Part shown: positions 7,807 through 16,090 of the stretch, piece by piece
How positions within the stretch are numbered: the stretch's first letter is position 1
Layout of the letters: each line of letters begins with the position of its first letter
Assembly: GCF_002847285.1 (NCBI RefSeq)
Contig: NZ_CP025407.1
Coordinates: 2,482,501 to 2,546,500 of the forward strand
Direction of reading: 5' to 3'
DNA: 64,000 nucleotides
From: Streptomyces sp. CMB-StM0423
GTDB lineage: Bacteria; Actinomycetota; Actinomycetes; Streptomycetales; Streptomycetaceae
Notes under the pieces: model-generated
What the model was told of the DNA's origin: nothing
The model's input: only the letters and a program-made list of their open reading frames with translations
The model's database searches: none
Position numbers and translations under genes: made by a program

Positions 7807-8961
7807 TCAGCCGATCTTGACGACCTCGCCCTGGTCCCAGCGGTTGGTGGTGCCGACCGGGTACCACACGCTGTTGTTGGTGACGTAGATGGAGCCGTCG
7901 GGGCCCGCGAGGAAGCCCTGCGGGGCGAAGAGCTTGCCCGCGCCCAGCTCGGTGCGGGTGCCGTCCTTGGCGATCTGGACGACGACGCCCTGCGGGTCAC
8001 CGGGCGGCGGGAAGCCCGTCCGGTCGAACTGGGTGACGTAGAAGTCGCCGTTGGCACCGAAGCCGCAGCCGGAGATGGTGGCGAAGCCGCTCTCCCAGAC
8101 CTTCAGCTCGCCGGTCTTCGGGTCGTACCGGTAGATGTTGGCCGCCTTGTTGCCGGTGTTGCCGAAGCCGGTGAGCTGCCCGGCGTACACCGCGCCGTCG
8201 GGGCCGACGTCGACGCAGGTGGGCACGGCGTCGGCGCCGTTCGGGGCCTTCGGGAACCACTTCAGGATCTCGACGTTGCCCCGGCGGTCGATCTCACCGA
8301 GGATGTTCGCGGCCGCGTCCACGTAGTAGAAGCCGCCGCCCGGCTTCGCAGCGAGCGAGACCGGGTTGGCCGTCGGGTCCTCGGAGACGAGGTCCGGGTT
8401 CTCCTGCATCCACTTGTAGCTGGCCGCGCCGGGGTTGGCGACCGCCCTGACCTTCTTCCCCTTGACCTCAAGCACCCTGCCGTACTGGTTCTTCAGGGTG
8501 TTGCTCAGGTCGCGGGGCAGCCACCCCGGCAGCCCGTTGCCGTGGCCCGCCTCCAGGACGTGCAGCTTGCCGTCGGCGTAGACCATCGCGTTCGGGCCGA
8601 CGACCTCGGCGTTGTTCACGTTCGAGGCCAGGCCCTCGACGATCCGCTTCGGCTTGCCGTCGGTGATGTCGGTGATGGCGCCCGTGGTGCTGAAGCACTT
8701 CGCCGTCATGATGTCGGCGTTGTCACAGAGCTGCTCGATCCCCCCCGCCTCGGAGACGAGAAGCCGCCCCTCGGGCGTCCAGATCAGGTCGCGGGGCGAG
8801 TGCAGCCCCTTCGCGATCACCTCGACCGGGGCGTCGCCGGACAGCGTGCCCGAGCCCTTCTCCGCCGCGGCCACCTGACCCGACGGCCCGGCTGCCACAC
8901 CGGCGAGAGCCGTCGCCGCCGCGACGGCGAGCGGCACGCGGAACCTCTTCAGACTACGCAT
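7807..8961 (-). CDS. Secreted ScyD/ScyE-family beta-propeller protein 2
   Basis: A 384-residue paralogue of the neighbouring 6463-7665 product. It has its own signal peptide (MRSLKRFRVPLAVAAATALAGVAAG, cleavage near QVAAAEK) and the same ordered repeats: LHSPRDLIWTPEGRLLVSEAG, GPNAMVYADGKLHVL, GGGFYYVDAAANILGEID, GPDGAVYAGQLTGFGNTG and GFGANGDFYVTQF, ending WDQGEVVKIG exactly as the first copy ends. The longer frame running to 9078 is rejected because ATG 8961 has the signal peptide and an upstream purine-rich site. Tandem duplication in one cluster suggests paired or heteromeric function outside the membrane, but the catalytic role is not known. Confidence 0.83.
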   Translation of the reverse strand: MRSLKRFRVPLAVAAATALAGVAAGPSGQVAAAEKGSGTLSGDAPVEVIAKGLHSPRDLIWTPEGRLLVSEAGGIEQLCDNADIMTAKCFSTTGAITDITDGKPKRIVEGLASNVNNAEVVGPNAMVYADGKLHVLEAGHGNGLPGWLPRDLSNTLKNQYGRVLEVKGKKVRAVANPGAASYKWMQENPDLVSEDPTANPVSLAAKPGGGFYYVDAAANILGEIDRRGNVEILKWFPKAPNGADAVPTCVDVGPDGAVYAGQLTGFGNTGNKAANIYRYDPKTGELKVWESGFATISGCGFGANGDFYVTQFDRTGFPPPGDPQGVVVQIAKDGTRTELGAGKLFAPQGFLAGPDGSIYVTNNSVWYPVGTTNRWDQGEVVKIG

Positions 8962-9311
8962 CTTCGCCTGTTCCTCCGTTTCGATGTTTCTGTTGCACCC
9001 AGACAAGACGCGTTGAGAGAAGGCTCCTCGCCAAAGCCGTCCGGCGCACGTCGAAACAGCCGGCGGCGCAATGAGCATCGGCTACACGCGTTTGATGGGA
9101 AAATTGCGTTCGACTGGCGCCGGGCCGCGGCCGCCCACCCCGCGGGCGGTGACCGGAAGGCTCGTGGCCGATGGCTCGTTCCGCACCCGGGAAACGCGGT
9201 TACGGGAAAGTGAGCCCGTGAACTACCGCCCTCGGCCGGCCAGGGGGAAACCCCGGCCGCCGGCGCACGCGCGGCGGTGCCGCGGCGGGCAGGACGGTCG
9301 TCCGGGTGGAA
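8962..9311. other. Gene-free 350-bp spacer
   Basis: This spacer separates the small alpha/beta-barrel gene from the second ScyD/ScyE gene. It holds the hairpin at 9237-9259 and, at 9074-9079, an AGCATC element followed by a degenerate TTGGC-like repeat that only partly matches the two good boxes described elsewhere. A promoter for the ScyD/ScyE genes is likely here. I see no coding sequence. Confidence 0.5.
9237..9259 (-). terminator. GAAA-tetraloop hairpin
   Basis: Nine base pairs interrupted by one bulged A, closed by GGGG/CCCC around a GAAA loop, lie about 55 bp beyond the stop of the 9312-9617 gene. A stable GNRA-capped hairpin in this position is a plausible terminator. Confidence 0.5.
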
Positions 9312-9617
9312 TCAGTAGAAGAGGCGGTACGAGCCGAGGGATGTCATCGGCTCGACCGACAGCGGCTCCGAGATCCACTCGTTCTTCAGGCCGTTCATCG
9401 CCTCCTGGAAGGCGGGCATGGTGAGAAGGGGGTTCTTCTCGTCATCCGCCAGATCCACCACGAGAACGAGGGTCCGCCCGTCCGCGAGTTTGCACCAGGA
9501 ATAGCGGACGCCCTCGGGCTCCGCTTCCTCGATCGCCGCGAAGAGTTCCTTCGCAGCCTTCTCCGCGGTCTCGACCTTGTCTTCCTTGATCTTGGCACGG
9601 AACATGCGGACGCTCAT
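9312..9617 (-). CDS. Small dimeric alpha/beta-barrel (antibiotic-biosynthesis-monooxygenase-like) protein
   Basis: A 101-residue protein, MSVRMFRAKIKEDKVETAEK..., with the pattern of a single ferredoxin-like alpha/beta-barrel domain: N-terminal strand (VRMFRAKIK), an amphipathic helix (residues 14-33), a strand with GVRYSWCKLADGRTLVLVVDL and a C-terminal helix and strand. Its size and layout fit cofactor-free quinol monooxygenases or cyclases of polyketide pathways, though identity is too low by eye to choose. AGGAG lies at ideal distance from ATG 9617, and the gene follows the ligase gene by 53 bp, so they are probably co-transcribed. A role in oxidising or folding the pathway intermediate is inferred. 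Confidence 0.65.
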   Translation of the reverse strand: MSVRMFRAKIKEDKVETAEKAAKELFAAIEEAEPEGVRYSWCKLADGRTLVLVVDLADDEKNPLLTMPAFQEAMNGLKNEWISEPLSVEPMTSLGSYRLFY

Positions 9618-9670
9618 GCGGAATCTCCTTGGTAAACGCGCACGCCGCCGGTATCGGGCGGCGGTGTGGT

Positions 9671-11221
9671 TCAGGGTTGTTCTTGGAGTTTGTCGTGGAG
9701 GATGCGGGTGAGTTCGACGCGGCGGGTTTTGAGGGTGGCGGTGCGTGGGAGTTGGGCGAGGGGGATGTGGACGGGGTCTGTGAGTTGGGGGTAGTCGCGG
9801 GTGGCTTGGTGCCAGCGGTGGGGGTCGACTGGTTCGTCGTTGCGGGTGCAGATGATGGGGACGGGTGTGTTGCCGGGGCCTTGGACGATGGCGAGTTCGA
9901 CGAGTTCGTCGAGGCGGTCCAGGACGGTGTCTTCGATTTCGAGGCTGGAGCCGATGCCGGGGATGGTGTCGATCTCGCGGTCGAGCATGTGGAGGCAGCC
10001 GGCGCGGGTGCGGTAGCCGATGTCGCCGGTGCGCCACCAGCCCTGGTGGACGTTCTCGTCGTAGCGGTCCTGTTCGCCGTGGTAGGTCTTGGCGATGCCG
10101 TCCCAGCGGACTTCGATGAACCCGGGGTTGTCCGGGGTGACCTGGCGGCCGTTCTGCGAGGTGACGCGTACCTTCGCGCTGCCGGGGAGGGCGAAGCCGA
10201 CGCACCGCCCGTCCATCTCACGTGCGTGACGCCGGTAGTACGGGCGGCCGACCGCGGGGCCTACTTCGGACTGGCCGTAGATCTGGAAGAACTGGGGGGA
10301 GCGGCGGCGGGAGGCGTCCAGCAGGCGGCGGACGGTGCGGGGGTGGATGGCGTCGAAGGTGGAGGAGAAGTACTTCACCGACGCGAACGGCCGCCGCGGG
10401 TCGTGCACCAGCCCCTCCCACGCCAGGAACGAGTTCGGGAGGGCTTCGATGAGGCCGGGGCGGTTTTTGAGGAAGAAGGTGGCGACGGCTTCGGGGTCGT
10501 GGTTGTTGACCAGGAGCGTCGGCATGCCTTTGAACAGCACCAGTGCCATCGCGGCGAACAGGCGGGAGTGGACGAAGGGGATACTGATCGCGGCGGTCTC
10601 CCGCCGGGGCATCACCCCGAGCATGAACAACTGCGGCCGCAACCTGGTGCGCATCGTCCGCGCGGTGTGGACCACCAGCTTCGGCAGACCCGTCGTCCCC
10701 GAGGTATGCGTGATCATCGCCGGCTCGTCCAGCCCGGTGAACACCACCGCGACCCCCGGCGAACCCTCCAACTCGCCCAGCGCCGCCACCGTGATCACCG
10801 AAGCGGTCAGCTCATCGAGGTCCTCGCCCGCGAGGAGGCCGTGTTTCGCGGCGTCGGTCAGCAGGCGGGGGCGGCCCAGGCGCTGCATCAACGCCGCGAC
10901 CGTAGGGGCGTCGAGGGCCGGGGAGAGCATCACCGGTATCGCACCGAGCCGCGCGACGGCGGTGCCCAGGATCCAGGAGTCGAAGTTCGGCCGCTTGTAG
11001 ACGACCACATGCTCCCCCGCCCGCACCCCCGCCGCCGCAAGGCGGGCAGCGAGGTCGGAGACGTGGTAGGCGAGTTCGCTGACCGTGATACGCCGTCCCG
11101 CCTCGGGCAGCACATCCAGATCGTGATCCAAAGTCAGCAGCACCGACCCGTGCCTCGCAGCAGCACGCTGCGCGAGAACACCTATATACAAACCACGCTT
11201 GTGCACCGGACTCCCGCTCAC
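9671..11221 (-). CDS. AMP-forming acyl/aryl-CoA synthetase-type ligase
   Basis: A 516-residue member of the ANL adenylating superfamily. Seen motifs: the phosphate-binding loop THTSGTTGLPK (around residue 172), YGQSEVGPAVG (A5), GWWRTGDIGYRT with the hinge region (A7-A8) and a C-terminal PRTATLKTRR containing the candidate catalytic Lys. No carrier domain is attached, so it should activate a free acid as an acyl-adenylate for CoA or an amine acceptor. The start is GTG 11221, preceded by AGGTGG. The tripartite TTGGC box and AGCATC element at 11297-11352 lie upstream, consistent with SARP control. It probably primes a starter or couples an acid in the cluster pathway; the substrate cannot be read. 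Confidence 0.85.
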   Translation of the reverse strand: MSGSPVHKRGLYIGVLAQRAAARHGSVLLTLDHDLDVLPEAGRRITVSELAYHVSDLAARLAAAGVRAGEHVVVYKRPNFDSWILGTAVARLGAIPVMLSPALDAPTVAALMQRLGRPRLLTDAAKHGLLAGEDLDELTASVITVAALGELEGSPGVAVVFTGLDEPAMITHTSGTTGLPKLVVHTARTMRTRLRPQLFMLGVMPRRETAAISIPFVHSRLFAAMALVLFKGMPTLLVNNHDPEAVATFFLKNRPGLIEALPNSFLAWEGLVHDPRRPFASVKYFSSTFDAIHPRTVRRLLDASRRRSPQFFQIYGQSEVGPAVGRPYYRRHAREMDGRCVGFALPGSAKVRVTSQNGRQVTPDNPGFIEVRWDGIAKTYHGEQDRYDENVHQGWWRTGDIGYRTRAGCLHMLDREIDTIPGIGSSLEIEDTVLDRLDELVELAIVQGPGNTPVPIICTRNDEPVDPHRWHQATRDYPQLTDPVHIPLAQLPRTATLKTRRVELTRILHDKLQEQP

Positions 11222-11296
11222 CAGGCCACCACCTCAACCAGCCCCGAAACACCCGACCGACACGCGCAACACACCACCCCGAGCTCACGCCAAACC

Positions 11297-11352
11297 AGCA
11301 TCCGGCACCGCACTTGGCCACCACACAGCAACGACTTGGCGTCCACTTGGCG
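11297..11352 (-). promoter_or_regulatory. Tripartite repeat box A, candidate SARP operator and promoter for the ligase gene
   Basis: On the plus strand: AGCATC (11297-11302), 10 nt, CTTGGCC (11313-11319), 15 nt, CTTGGCG (11335-11341), 4 nt, CTTGGCG (11346-11352). Heptamer starts are 22 and 11 bp apart. Read toward the ligase gene this is three direct repeats followed by GATGCT at a fixed 10-nt distance, like SARP sites overlapping a -35 region. The same layout recurs at 15121-15176. Confidence 0.6.
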
Positions 11353-11359
11353 GCTGCCG

Positions 11360-12898
11360 TCAGGAGTGTGCCTTCTCCGCCTTGTCCGCCGGCTTCGCGC
11401 CGAAAGCCGGTGCGGGCAGCGGGCCGGAGCGGATGAGCAGACCGCAGATCACGGCGCCCGCCGCGAAGAGGCCGGCGCACCACCAGAACACGGTGACGTA
11501 GCTGTCGACCGCGGCCAGTTGGAGCAGTTCCTCGGTCGGCGGCTTTCCCTGGGAGTGCTCCTTCACGTAGTCCGTGAGGGCGCTCGCCGCGATGGTGTTG
11601 AGCAGGGCCGTGCCGAGGGAGCCGCCGAGCTGCTGGCCGACCTGGATGCTCGCCGAGGCGATGCCCGCGTCCTGCGGCTCCACGCCCGTGGTGCCGGTCT
11701 GCAGCGCCGCGGCGAAGATGAAGCCCATGCCGAAGCCGAGGACCAGGATCGGGCCGAGGAGCGCGGCGGCGTAGCTGGAGTCGACCTCCACCCTGGTCAG
11801 CCAGACCAGGGCGCCGGCGTTGAGCGTCAGGCCCGCGATGACCAGCGGCTTGGGACCGTACTTCGGCATGATCTTGATGTTGCCGATGTTCACCGCCACG
11901 GCGGTGAACACGACCATCGGCAGCAGGGCGACGCCCGAGGTGATCGCCGAGTAGTCCAGCGTGGTCTGCATGTAGTAGATGAGGAAGAGGAAGAAGCCGA
12001 AGATGCCGGCGCCGACGAGCAGCATCAGCAGATAGGCCCCGGAGCGGTTGCGGTCGAGGACGACGCGCGGCGGCAGCAGGGGGTGCGCCGCGCGTGCCTG
12101 CCAGGCCGCGAAGGCGACGAGCAGCACGCCGCCGGCGACGAGGAAGCCCCACGTCTGGGGGGTGCTCCAGTCCTCGTTCGCGGCGTTGGAGAAGCCGTAG
12201 ACGATGCAGAACATCGCCGTGGACACCAGGACGACGCCGGGGAAGTCGAGCTTCGTCCGCATGGCCTTGAGGGCCGCGTTGCGGCCGAACGGCAGCCCGG
12301 CGCCCAGCAGCGCGACGCCGGCGAAGAGCAGGTTCACGTACATGCACCAGCGCCAGGAGAGGCCGGAGGTGAGCGCGCCGCCGATGATCAGGCCGAGGCC
12401 CGCGCCGCTGGCCGCGACCGCGCCGTACGCGCCGAACGCCTTCCCCTTCTCCTTGGGGTCGGTGAAGGTCGTGGTCAGCAGCGTCAGGGTGGCGGGCCCG
12501 AGCAGCGCGGCGAAGACCCCCTGACCGACGCGGGCGGAGACGAGCATCTCGAAGCTGTTCGCGGCGCCGCCGACGGCGGAGGCGCCGGCGAAGCCGATCA
12601 GGCCGACGAGGAAGCTCCGCTTGAGGCCGAAGAGCAGGACGAGCCGGCCGCAGAAGAGCAGCAGGCTGCCGAACGCCGCGGCGTACGCGGTCACGATCCA
12701 CTGCCTGTTGGCGAGCGAGAACCCGAGGTCCTCCTGCGCCGACGGCAGGGCCAGGTTCATGATGGTCGCGTCCAGCACGACCATGAGCTGTGCGACGCAG
12801 ATGACGACGAGGATGAGCCACCGCTTGGGGTCGGGCTCTGCCGCTCCGGCAGCTCCCGGGCCGGGCCCGGCAGCAGCGTCCGCGCTCTGTGTTGCCAC
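11360..12898 (-). CDS. MFS exporter of the DHA2 (14-TM) type, complete
   Basis: A 512-residue transporter with 14 predicted helices. Seen hallmarks are the first-helix signature VVLDATIMNLALPSAQEDLG, QWIVTAYAAAFGSLLLFCGR, and GAYGAVAASGAGLGLIIGG (motif C of drug antiporters). It is a close paralogue of the partial exporter at the left edge. It lies between the hydroxylase and ligase genes on the same strand, with 250 bp upstream and 138 bp downstream. ATG 12898 follows a purine-rich stretch. Proton-driven export of the cluster metabolite, and thereby self-resistance, is the likely role; having two such pumps may reflect duplication or two products. Confidence 0.92.
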   Translation of the reverse strand: MATQSADAAAGPGPGAAGAAEPDPKRWLILVVICVAQLMVVLDATIMNLALPSAQEDLGFSLANRQWIVTAYAAAFGSLLLFCGRLVLLFGLKRSFLVGLIGFAGASAVGGAANSFEMLVSARVGQGVFAALLGPATLTLLTTTFTDPKEKGKAFGAYGAVAASGAGLGLIIGGALTSGLSWRWCMYVNLLFAGVALLGAGLPFGRNAALKAMRTKLDFPGVVLVSTAMFCIVYGFSNAANEDWSTPQTWGFLVAGGVLLVAFAAWQARAAHPLLPPRVVLDRNRSGAYLLMLLVGAGIFGFFLFLIYYMQTTLDYSAITSGVALLPMVVFTAVAVNIGNIKIMPKYGPKPLVIAGLTLNAGALVWLTRVEVDSSYAAALLGPILVLGFGMGFIFAAALQTGTTGVEPQDAGIASASIQVGQQLGGSLGTALLNTIAASALTDYVKEHSQGKPPTEELLQLAAVDSYVTVFWWCAGLFAAGAVICGLLIRSGPLPAPAFGAKPADKAEKAHS

Positions 12899-13148
12899 GA
12901 TCTTCTCCTTGTCGCGTGTGACGGACGTGCGTCCTCAACCCTCATGACAGGGGCGGCGGGGGGAATGTGACCCGAGGCCGAGCCGGACATTTCGTACGGG
13001 CTGGGGGGCGCGGCGCCGGGACCGCGGGCGGTCCGGCGGGGCGCCCGGCGAGGGGGCGGCGTCCGGTGGGCATCGTGTCCGGAGCCGCTGTCCCTCCCCG
13101 TCGTGCTGTTGTCGTGCTGTGCTGCCGTGTTGCCGTGCTGCGTTCGTG

Positions 13149-14924
13149 CTAGCCGCGCCGGGTGCCGCCGTGGGCGAGGACGCGCGAGAGCACGTCGCCC
13201 AGCGCAGCCGCCGGATCGGCTCCGGCGGACGCGCTCCGCCAGGCCACGTGGTGGTCGGGGCGCACCAGGACGGCGCCCTCGTCGGTGATCTCGCGGACCG
13301 CCGCCCACCGGCCGTCCGCGGCGGCGTACTCGGCGCCGTCGCCGATGCGTACCGCCGTCAGGGGGATCGAGAACTTCTCCGCCGCCTCCGCCGCCGCGTC
13401 GCACCACGCCTTCCCCTCGGGGCCGGCGATCAGCACGAAGCCGCCGCCGCGGCCGACCAGGTCGTGGGTGGACAGGCGCTCGCCGTCCCGCTCGATCCAG
13501 GCGTGCGGGAGCATGTGCCCGGGCCGGGTGGTGGGGTGGTACGTGTTGCCGAGGGGCGCGCGGGGCGGGGGCGCGGTGCCGTCCGGGACGAGCGCGCCGT
13601 CCTCGTACGCGAAGCCCACCTCCAGGTCGTGCGCCTGGCACTCGGAGCGGTGGGTCTGGAAGATCTCCGCGGCCCGGGCCCGTACGGCCGTGCCGACCGG
13701 GGAGGGGTCGAAGTAGGCGGAGAACACCGCCGAGCGGCGGTCGACCGGGATGTGGGCGCCGAGGCCGATGGCGGCCTCGGTCACCACCTTGTGGTGGAAC
13801 CACGTCGACAGGCCCCAGTCGACATTCCGCTTGCCGACGGCGCGGCGCTCGGTCTCGTAGGAGTCGAGGAGGCTGTCGTCGGCGCGGCCGGCGACCACGG
13901 CGGCCAGCTTCCACGCCAGGTTGTGCACGTCCTGGACGCCGCCGTTGAGGCCGAGCCCGGTGGTGGGCGGCTGGCGGTGCGCGGCGTCGCCGACGATGAG
14001 CACGCGGCCGTGGCGGTAGCGGTCGGCGAGCACGCCCTCGACGGTCCACTGGCTGATCCGGTGCAGGGTCAGCTCCAGGTCGGGTACGCCGAGGACCTCG
14101 CGGATCCGGGCGGTCATCGCCTCCGGGTCGTCGCGGTCGGCGTCGCCGGGGTTGAAGTGCAGCGCCCACTCCTCGCAGCGCTTGCCCCAGGTGGGGCCCA
14201 TCTCCATCAGCGTGCCGGAGAGGTCGGGGCGGTAGGGGTTGACGAACCAGGTGATGATCGTGCCGTCGTGCCACCACGGGGAGAGGTCGGCGGTGAGGTA
14301 CGCGGTGGTGACGTTCAGCATGCTGGGCACGCCCTGCATCTCCACGCCCAGTTCGGCGCCGATGGTGCGGCCGCCGTCGGCGGCGACGACGTACTGCGCG
14401 GTGACCGTCGTGGTCTCGCCGGTGGCGACGTCGCGGATCTCGGCGACGACGCGGTCGCCCTTGTCGGAGAAGGTGGTCAGCTCGTGGCCGAAGAGCACCC
14501 GGCCGGGGTTGTCCCGCTCGGCGCGGCGGCGCAGCATCGGCTCCAGCCGCAACTGCGGGAGCTTGGCGGGCAGGACGGGGCCGTGCTCCGCGTAGACCTC
14601 GGTGAGGGCACCGCCCCCGAAGGCGTCCATCTCGTAGATGACCTGCCCGTCCAGCCGGCCGTCCCCGGTGAGGGAGGTCTGCCAGCGCACCCTGCCGAAC
14701 ATCTCCGGCGGCGCCGACAGTTCGTGGACGGAGTCCACCAGCCCGTGCTGCCGGAAGATGTCCATGGTGCGTTGGTTGAGGTAGTGGGCGCGCGGCAGCC
14801 TCGACGTGTCCGTGTGCCGCTCGACCAGCAGGTGCTCCACACCCTGGTCGGACAAGAAGATGGACGCGGACAGGCCGCAACCGCCGCCGCCCACGATCAG
14901 AACCGGAACTTCGATGGCTTCCAT
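13149..14924 (-). CDS. FAD-dependent aromatic hydroxylase (PheA/TfdB type)
   Basis: A 591-residue class A flavoprotein monooxygenase. It has the ADP-binding motif VLIVGGGGCGLSASIFL at the N-terminus, the mid-protein ADGGRTIGAELGV region and the second FAD motif GDAAHRQPPTTGLGLNGGVQD, followed by a thioredoxin-like C-terminal domain typical of the phenol 2-monooxygenase and dichlorophenol hydroxylase branch. It would use NAD(P)H and O2 to hydroxylate an aromatic ring in the cytoplasm. GGAAGG precedes ATG 14924. It is the first gene of the minus-strand pathway block, with tripartite box B about 200 bp upstream. I infer ring oxidation of the metabolite core before or after prenylation. Confidence 0.9.
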   Translation of the reverse strand: MEAIEVPVLIVGGGGCGLSASIFLSDQGVEHLLVERHTDTSRLPRAHYLNQRTMDIFRQHGLVDSVHELSAPPEMFGRVRWQTSLTGDGRLDGQVIYEMDAFGGGALTEVYAEHGPVLPAKLPQLRLEPMLRRRAERDNPGRVLFGHELTTFSDKGDRVVAEIRDVATGETTTVTAQYVVAADGGRTIGAELGVEMQGVPSMLNVTTAYLTADLSPWWHDGTIITWFVNPYRPDLSGTLMEMGPTWGKRCEEWALHFNPGDADRDDPEAMTARIREVLGVPDLELTLHRISQWTVEGVLADRYRHGRVLIVGDAAHRQPPTTGLGLNGGVQDVHNLAWKLAAVVAGRADDSLLDSYETERRAVGKRNVDWGLSTWFHHKVVTEAAIGLGAHIPVDRRSAVFSAYFDPSPVGTAVRARAAEIFQTHRSECQAHDLEVGFAYEDGALVPDGTAPPPRAPLGNTYHPTTRPGHMLPHAWIERDGERLSTHDLVGRGGGFVLIAGPEGKAWCDAAAEAAEKFSIPLTAVRIGDGAEYAAADGRWAAVREITDEGAVLVRPDHHVAWRSASAGADPAAALGDVLSRVLAHGGTRRG

Positions 14925-15102
14925 GCTCGGCCTTCCATGAGGTGACGGCTCAGGCAGGACATCGGGGGATCCCGGGCAGTCCCCGCCCGCCGCCGAACCG
15001 CAGGAAGCGGCAACCGAGACCGAGCGCTGTCGTCATCCCCACGATCAGGAAGCAGAGCTTCCGGATGAGCCTCCTCGACACCGTCATGCCGACGTCTCTC
15101 TA

Positions 15103-15128
15103 CCGATGCTGCGTGGTCTCAGCATCGG
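15103..15128. repeat. 9-bp inverted repeat overlapping box B
   Basis: CCGATGCTG (15103-15111) and CAGCATCGG (15120-15128) are exact complements with an 8-nt spacer. The right arm contains the AGCATC element of box B, so the dyad lies at the presumed -10 region and could be an operator for a second regulator. Confidence 0.5.
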
Positions 15129-15176
15129 CCGGGCGATTTGGCTGGCACTATCCAGCGGGTTGGCGCCGGCTTGGCG
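15121..15176 (-). promoter_or_regulatory. Tripartite repeat box B, candidate SARP operator and promoter for the hydroxylase gene
   Basis: Plus strand: AGCATC (15121-15126), 10 nt, TTTGGCT (15137-15143), 15 nt, GTTGGCG (15159-15165), 4 nt, CTTGGCG (15170-15176). The order, spacing (22 and 11 bp) and AGCATC distance are identical to box A at 11297-11352. It lies about 200 bp upstream of the hydroxylase start, implying a long leader. Confidence 0.58.
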
Positions 15177-15299
15177 GCGCCGGCGGGACAGCCCGCCGAC
15201 CAGCACCGCGAGAAGAAGTCCTTGATCGTCGGTCACATTTCGCGGCCGCCAACTGTCAAGTGATTGAGGCTCGCTGCTGCCCCCGACCCGAGAAGGGAA

Positions 15300-15323
15300 A
15301 AGATGGACAATACGTTCCATCTT
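15300..15323. promoter_or_regulatory. Perfect 8+8 dyad, candidate operator
   Basis: AAGATGGA (15300-15307) and TCCATCTT (15316-15323) are exact complements around the 8-nt spacer CAATACGT. The size fits a dimeric regulator site. No obvious cognate gene is adjacent. Confidence 0.4.
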
Positions 15324-16062
15324 CCACCCCGCTCGGCGCGGCAGGACCTCGCGGTACGGCCCCCGGACGCCCCCCGTGCGCGCGGCTGCTCCCCCGCGGC
15401 CCGCGCCGGCACCGGCGGCCCACCGTTGCCGGTCCGGTCCGCGGCACCCCCCGAGCCGCGGCCGCCGGCACCCCAGGGACCGATTCCGCTTTCGCTCTCA
15501 TTGCAAAGGACCGGCCGCCCCGCGGGACCGGCACGGAAGATTTAATTCACCGCACCGGGAAATCGGAAACGACGGGAGAACGTCCGGTGACGCGTCGCCC
15601 GCCGGGGTCGGTTCCGCGGCGTCGGTGACGTCTCGGCGAACGGCGGATTATTTCGCCGGGATAATCGTCTGAACCCGGCACGGGAAAGGTGAGGGTCCGC
15701 ATCCGGACGGGCCCCTGACCGGCCCGGGAGCGGTATCCGTTCGTTCGCCGCGGACCGGGATGAAATTTCATTGCCGACTTTGCCGGACTTGCCGTCCGCG
15801 GGGCCGTCCCCGCGGACGGCCCGCGGACGGCCCGTACACCAAGATCCGCCGTCACGCTCTGCTACGCGCCGGTCGGAGCCCGGCGGTGCTGACACGAGGT
15901 CTACGACGGTGGCGCGGACAGGCCAAAAACGGAGCTGAGAATTCCGCGAATTTCCCACCCTCCGCACCCCCGCCCACCTGGGCGGCAACCTCTCCGAGGG
16001 AGTCCGGGCGAAGGTCGGGTCGATCTTGCAAAAACGTCCCGGCAAGACTCTGGCTAGCAACT

Positions 16063-16090
16063 TCCTGCCATATCCCGGCGGATGGCAGGA
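16063..16090. repeat. 9-bp inverted repeat
   Basis: TCCTGCCAT (16063-16071) and ATGGCAGGA (16082-16090) are exact complements with a 10-nt spacer, inside the gene-free stretch and about 750 bp before the SARP gene. It could be an operator or a hairpin in a long leader. Confidence 0.4.

Noticed and set aside
9074..9119. A possible third tripartite box upstream of the second ScyD/ScyE gene
   Set aside because: AGCATC is present but the gap is 11 nt, the heptamers match only four or five of seven, and the third repeat is absent.
9629..12970. A 1113-codon open frame on the plus strand
   Set aside because: It runs antisense over the ligase and MFS genes and has the Val/Gly/Arg-rich composition of a shadow frame with no domain.
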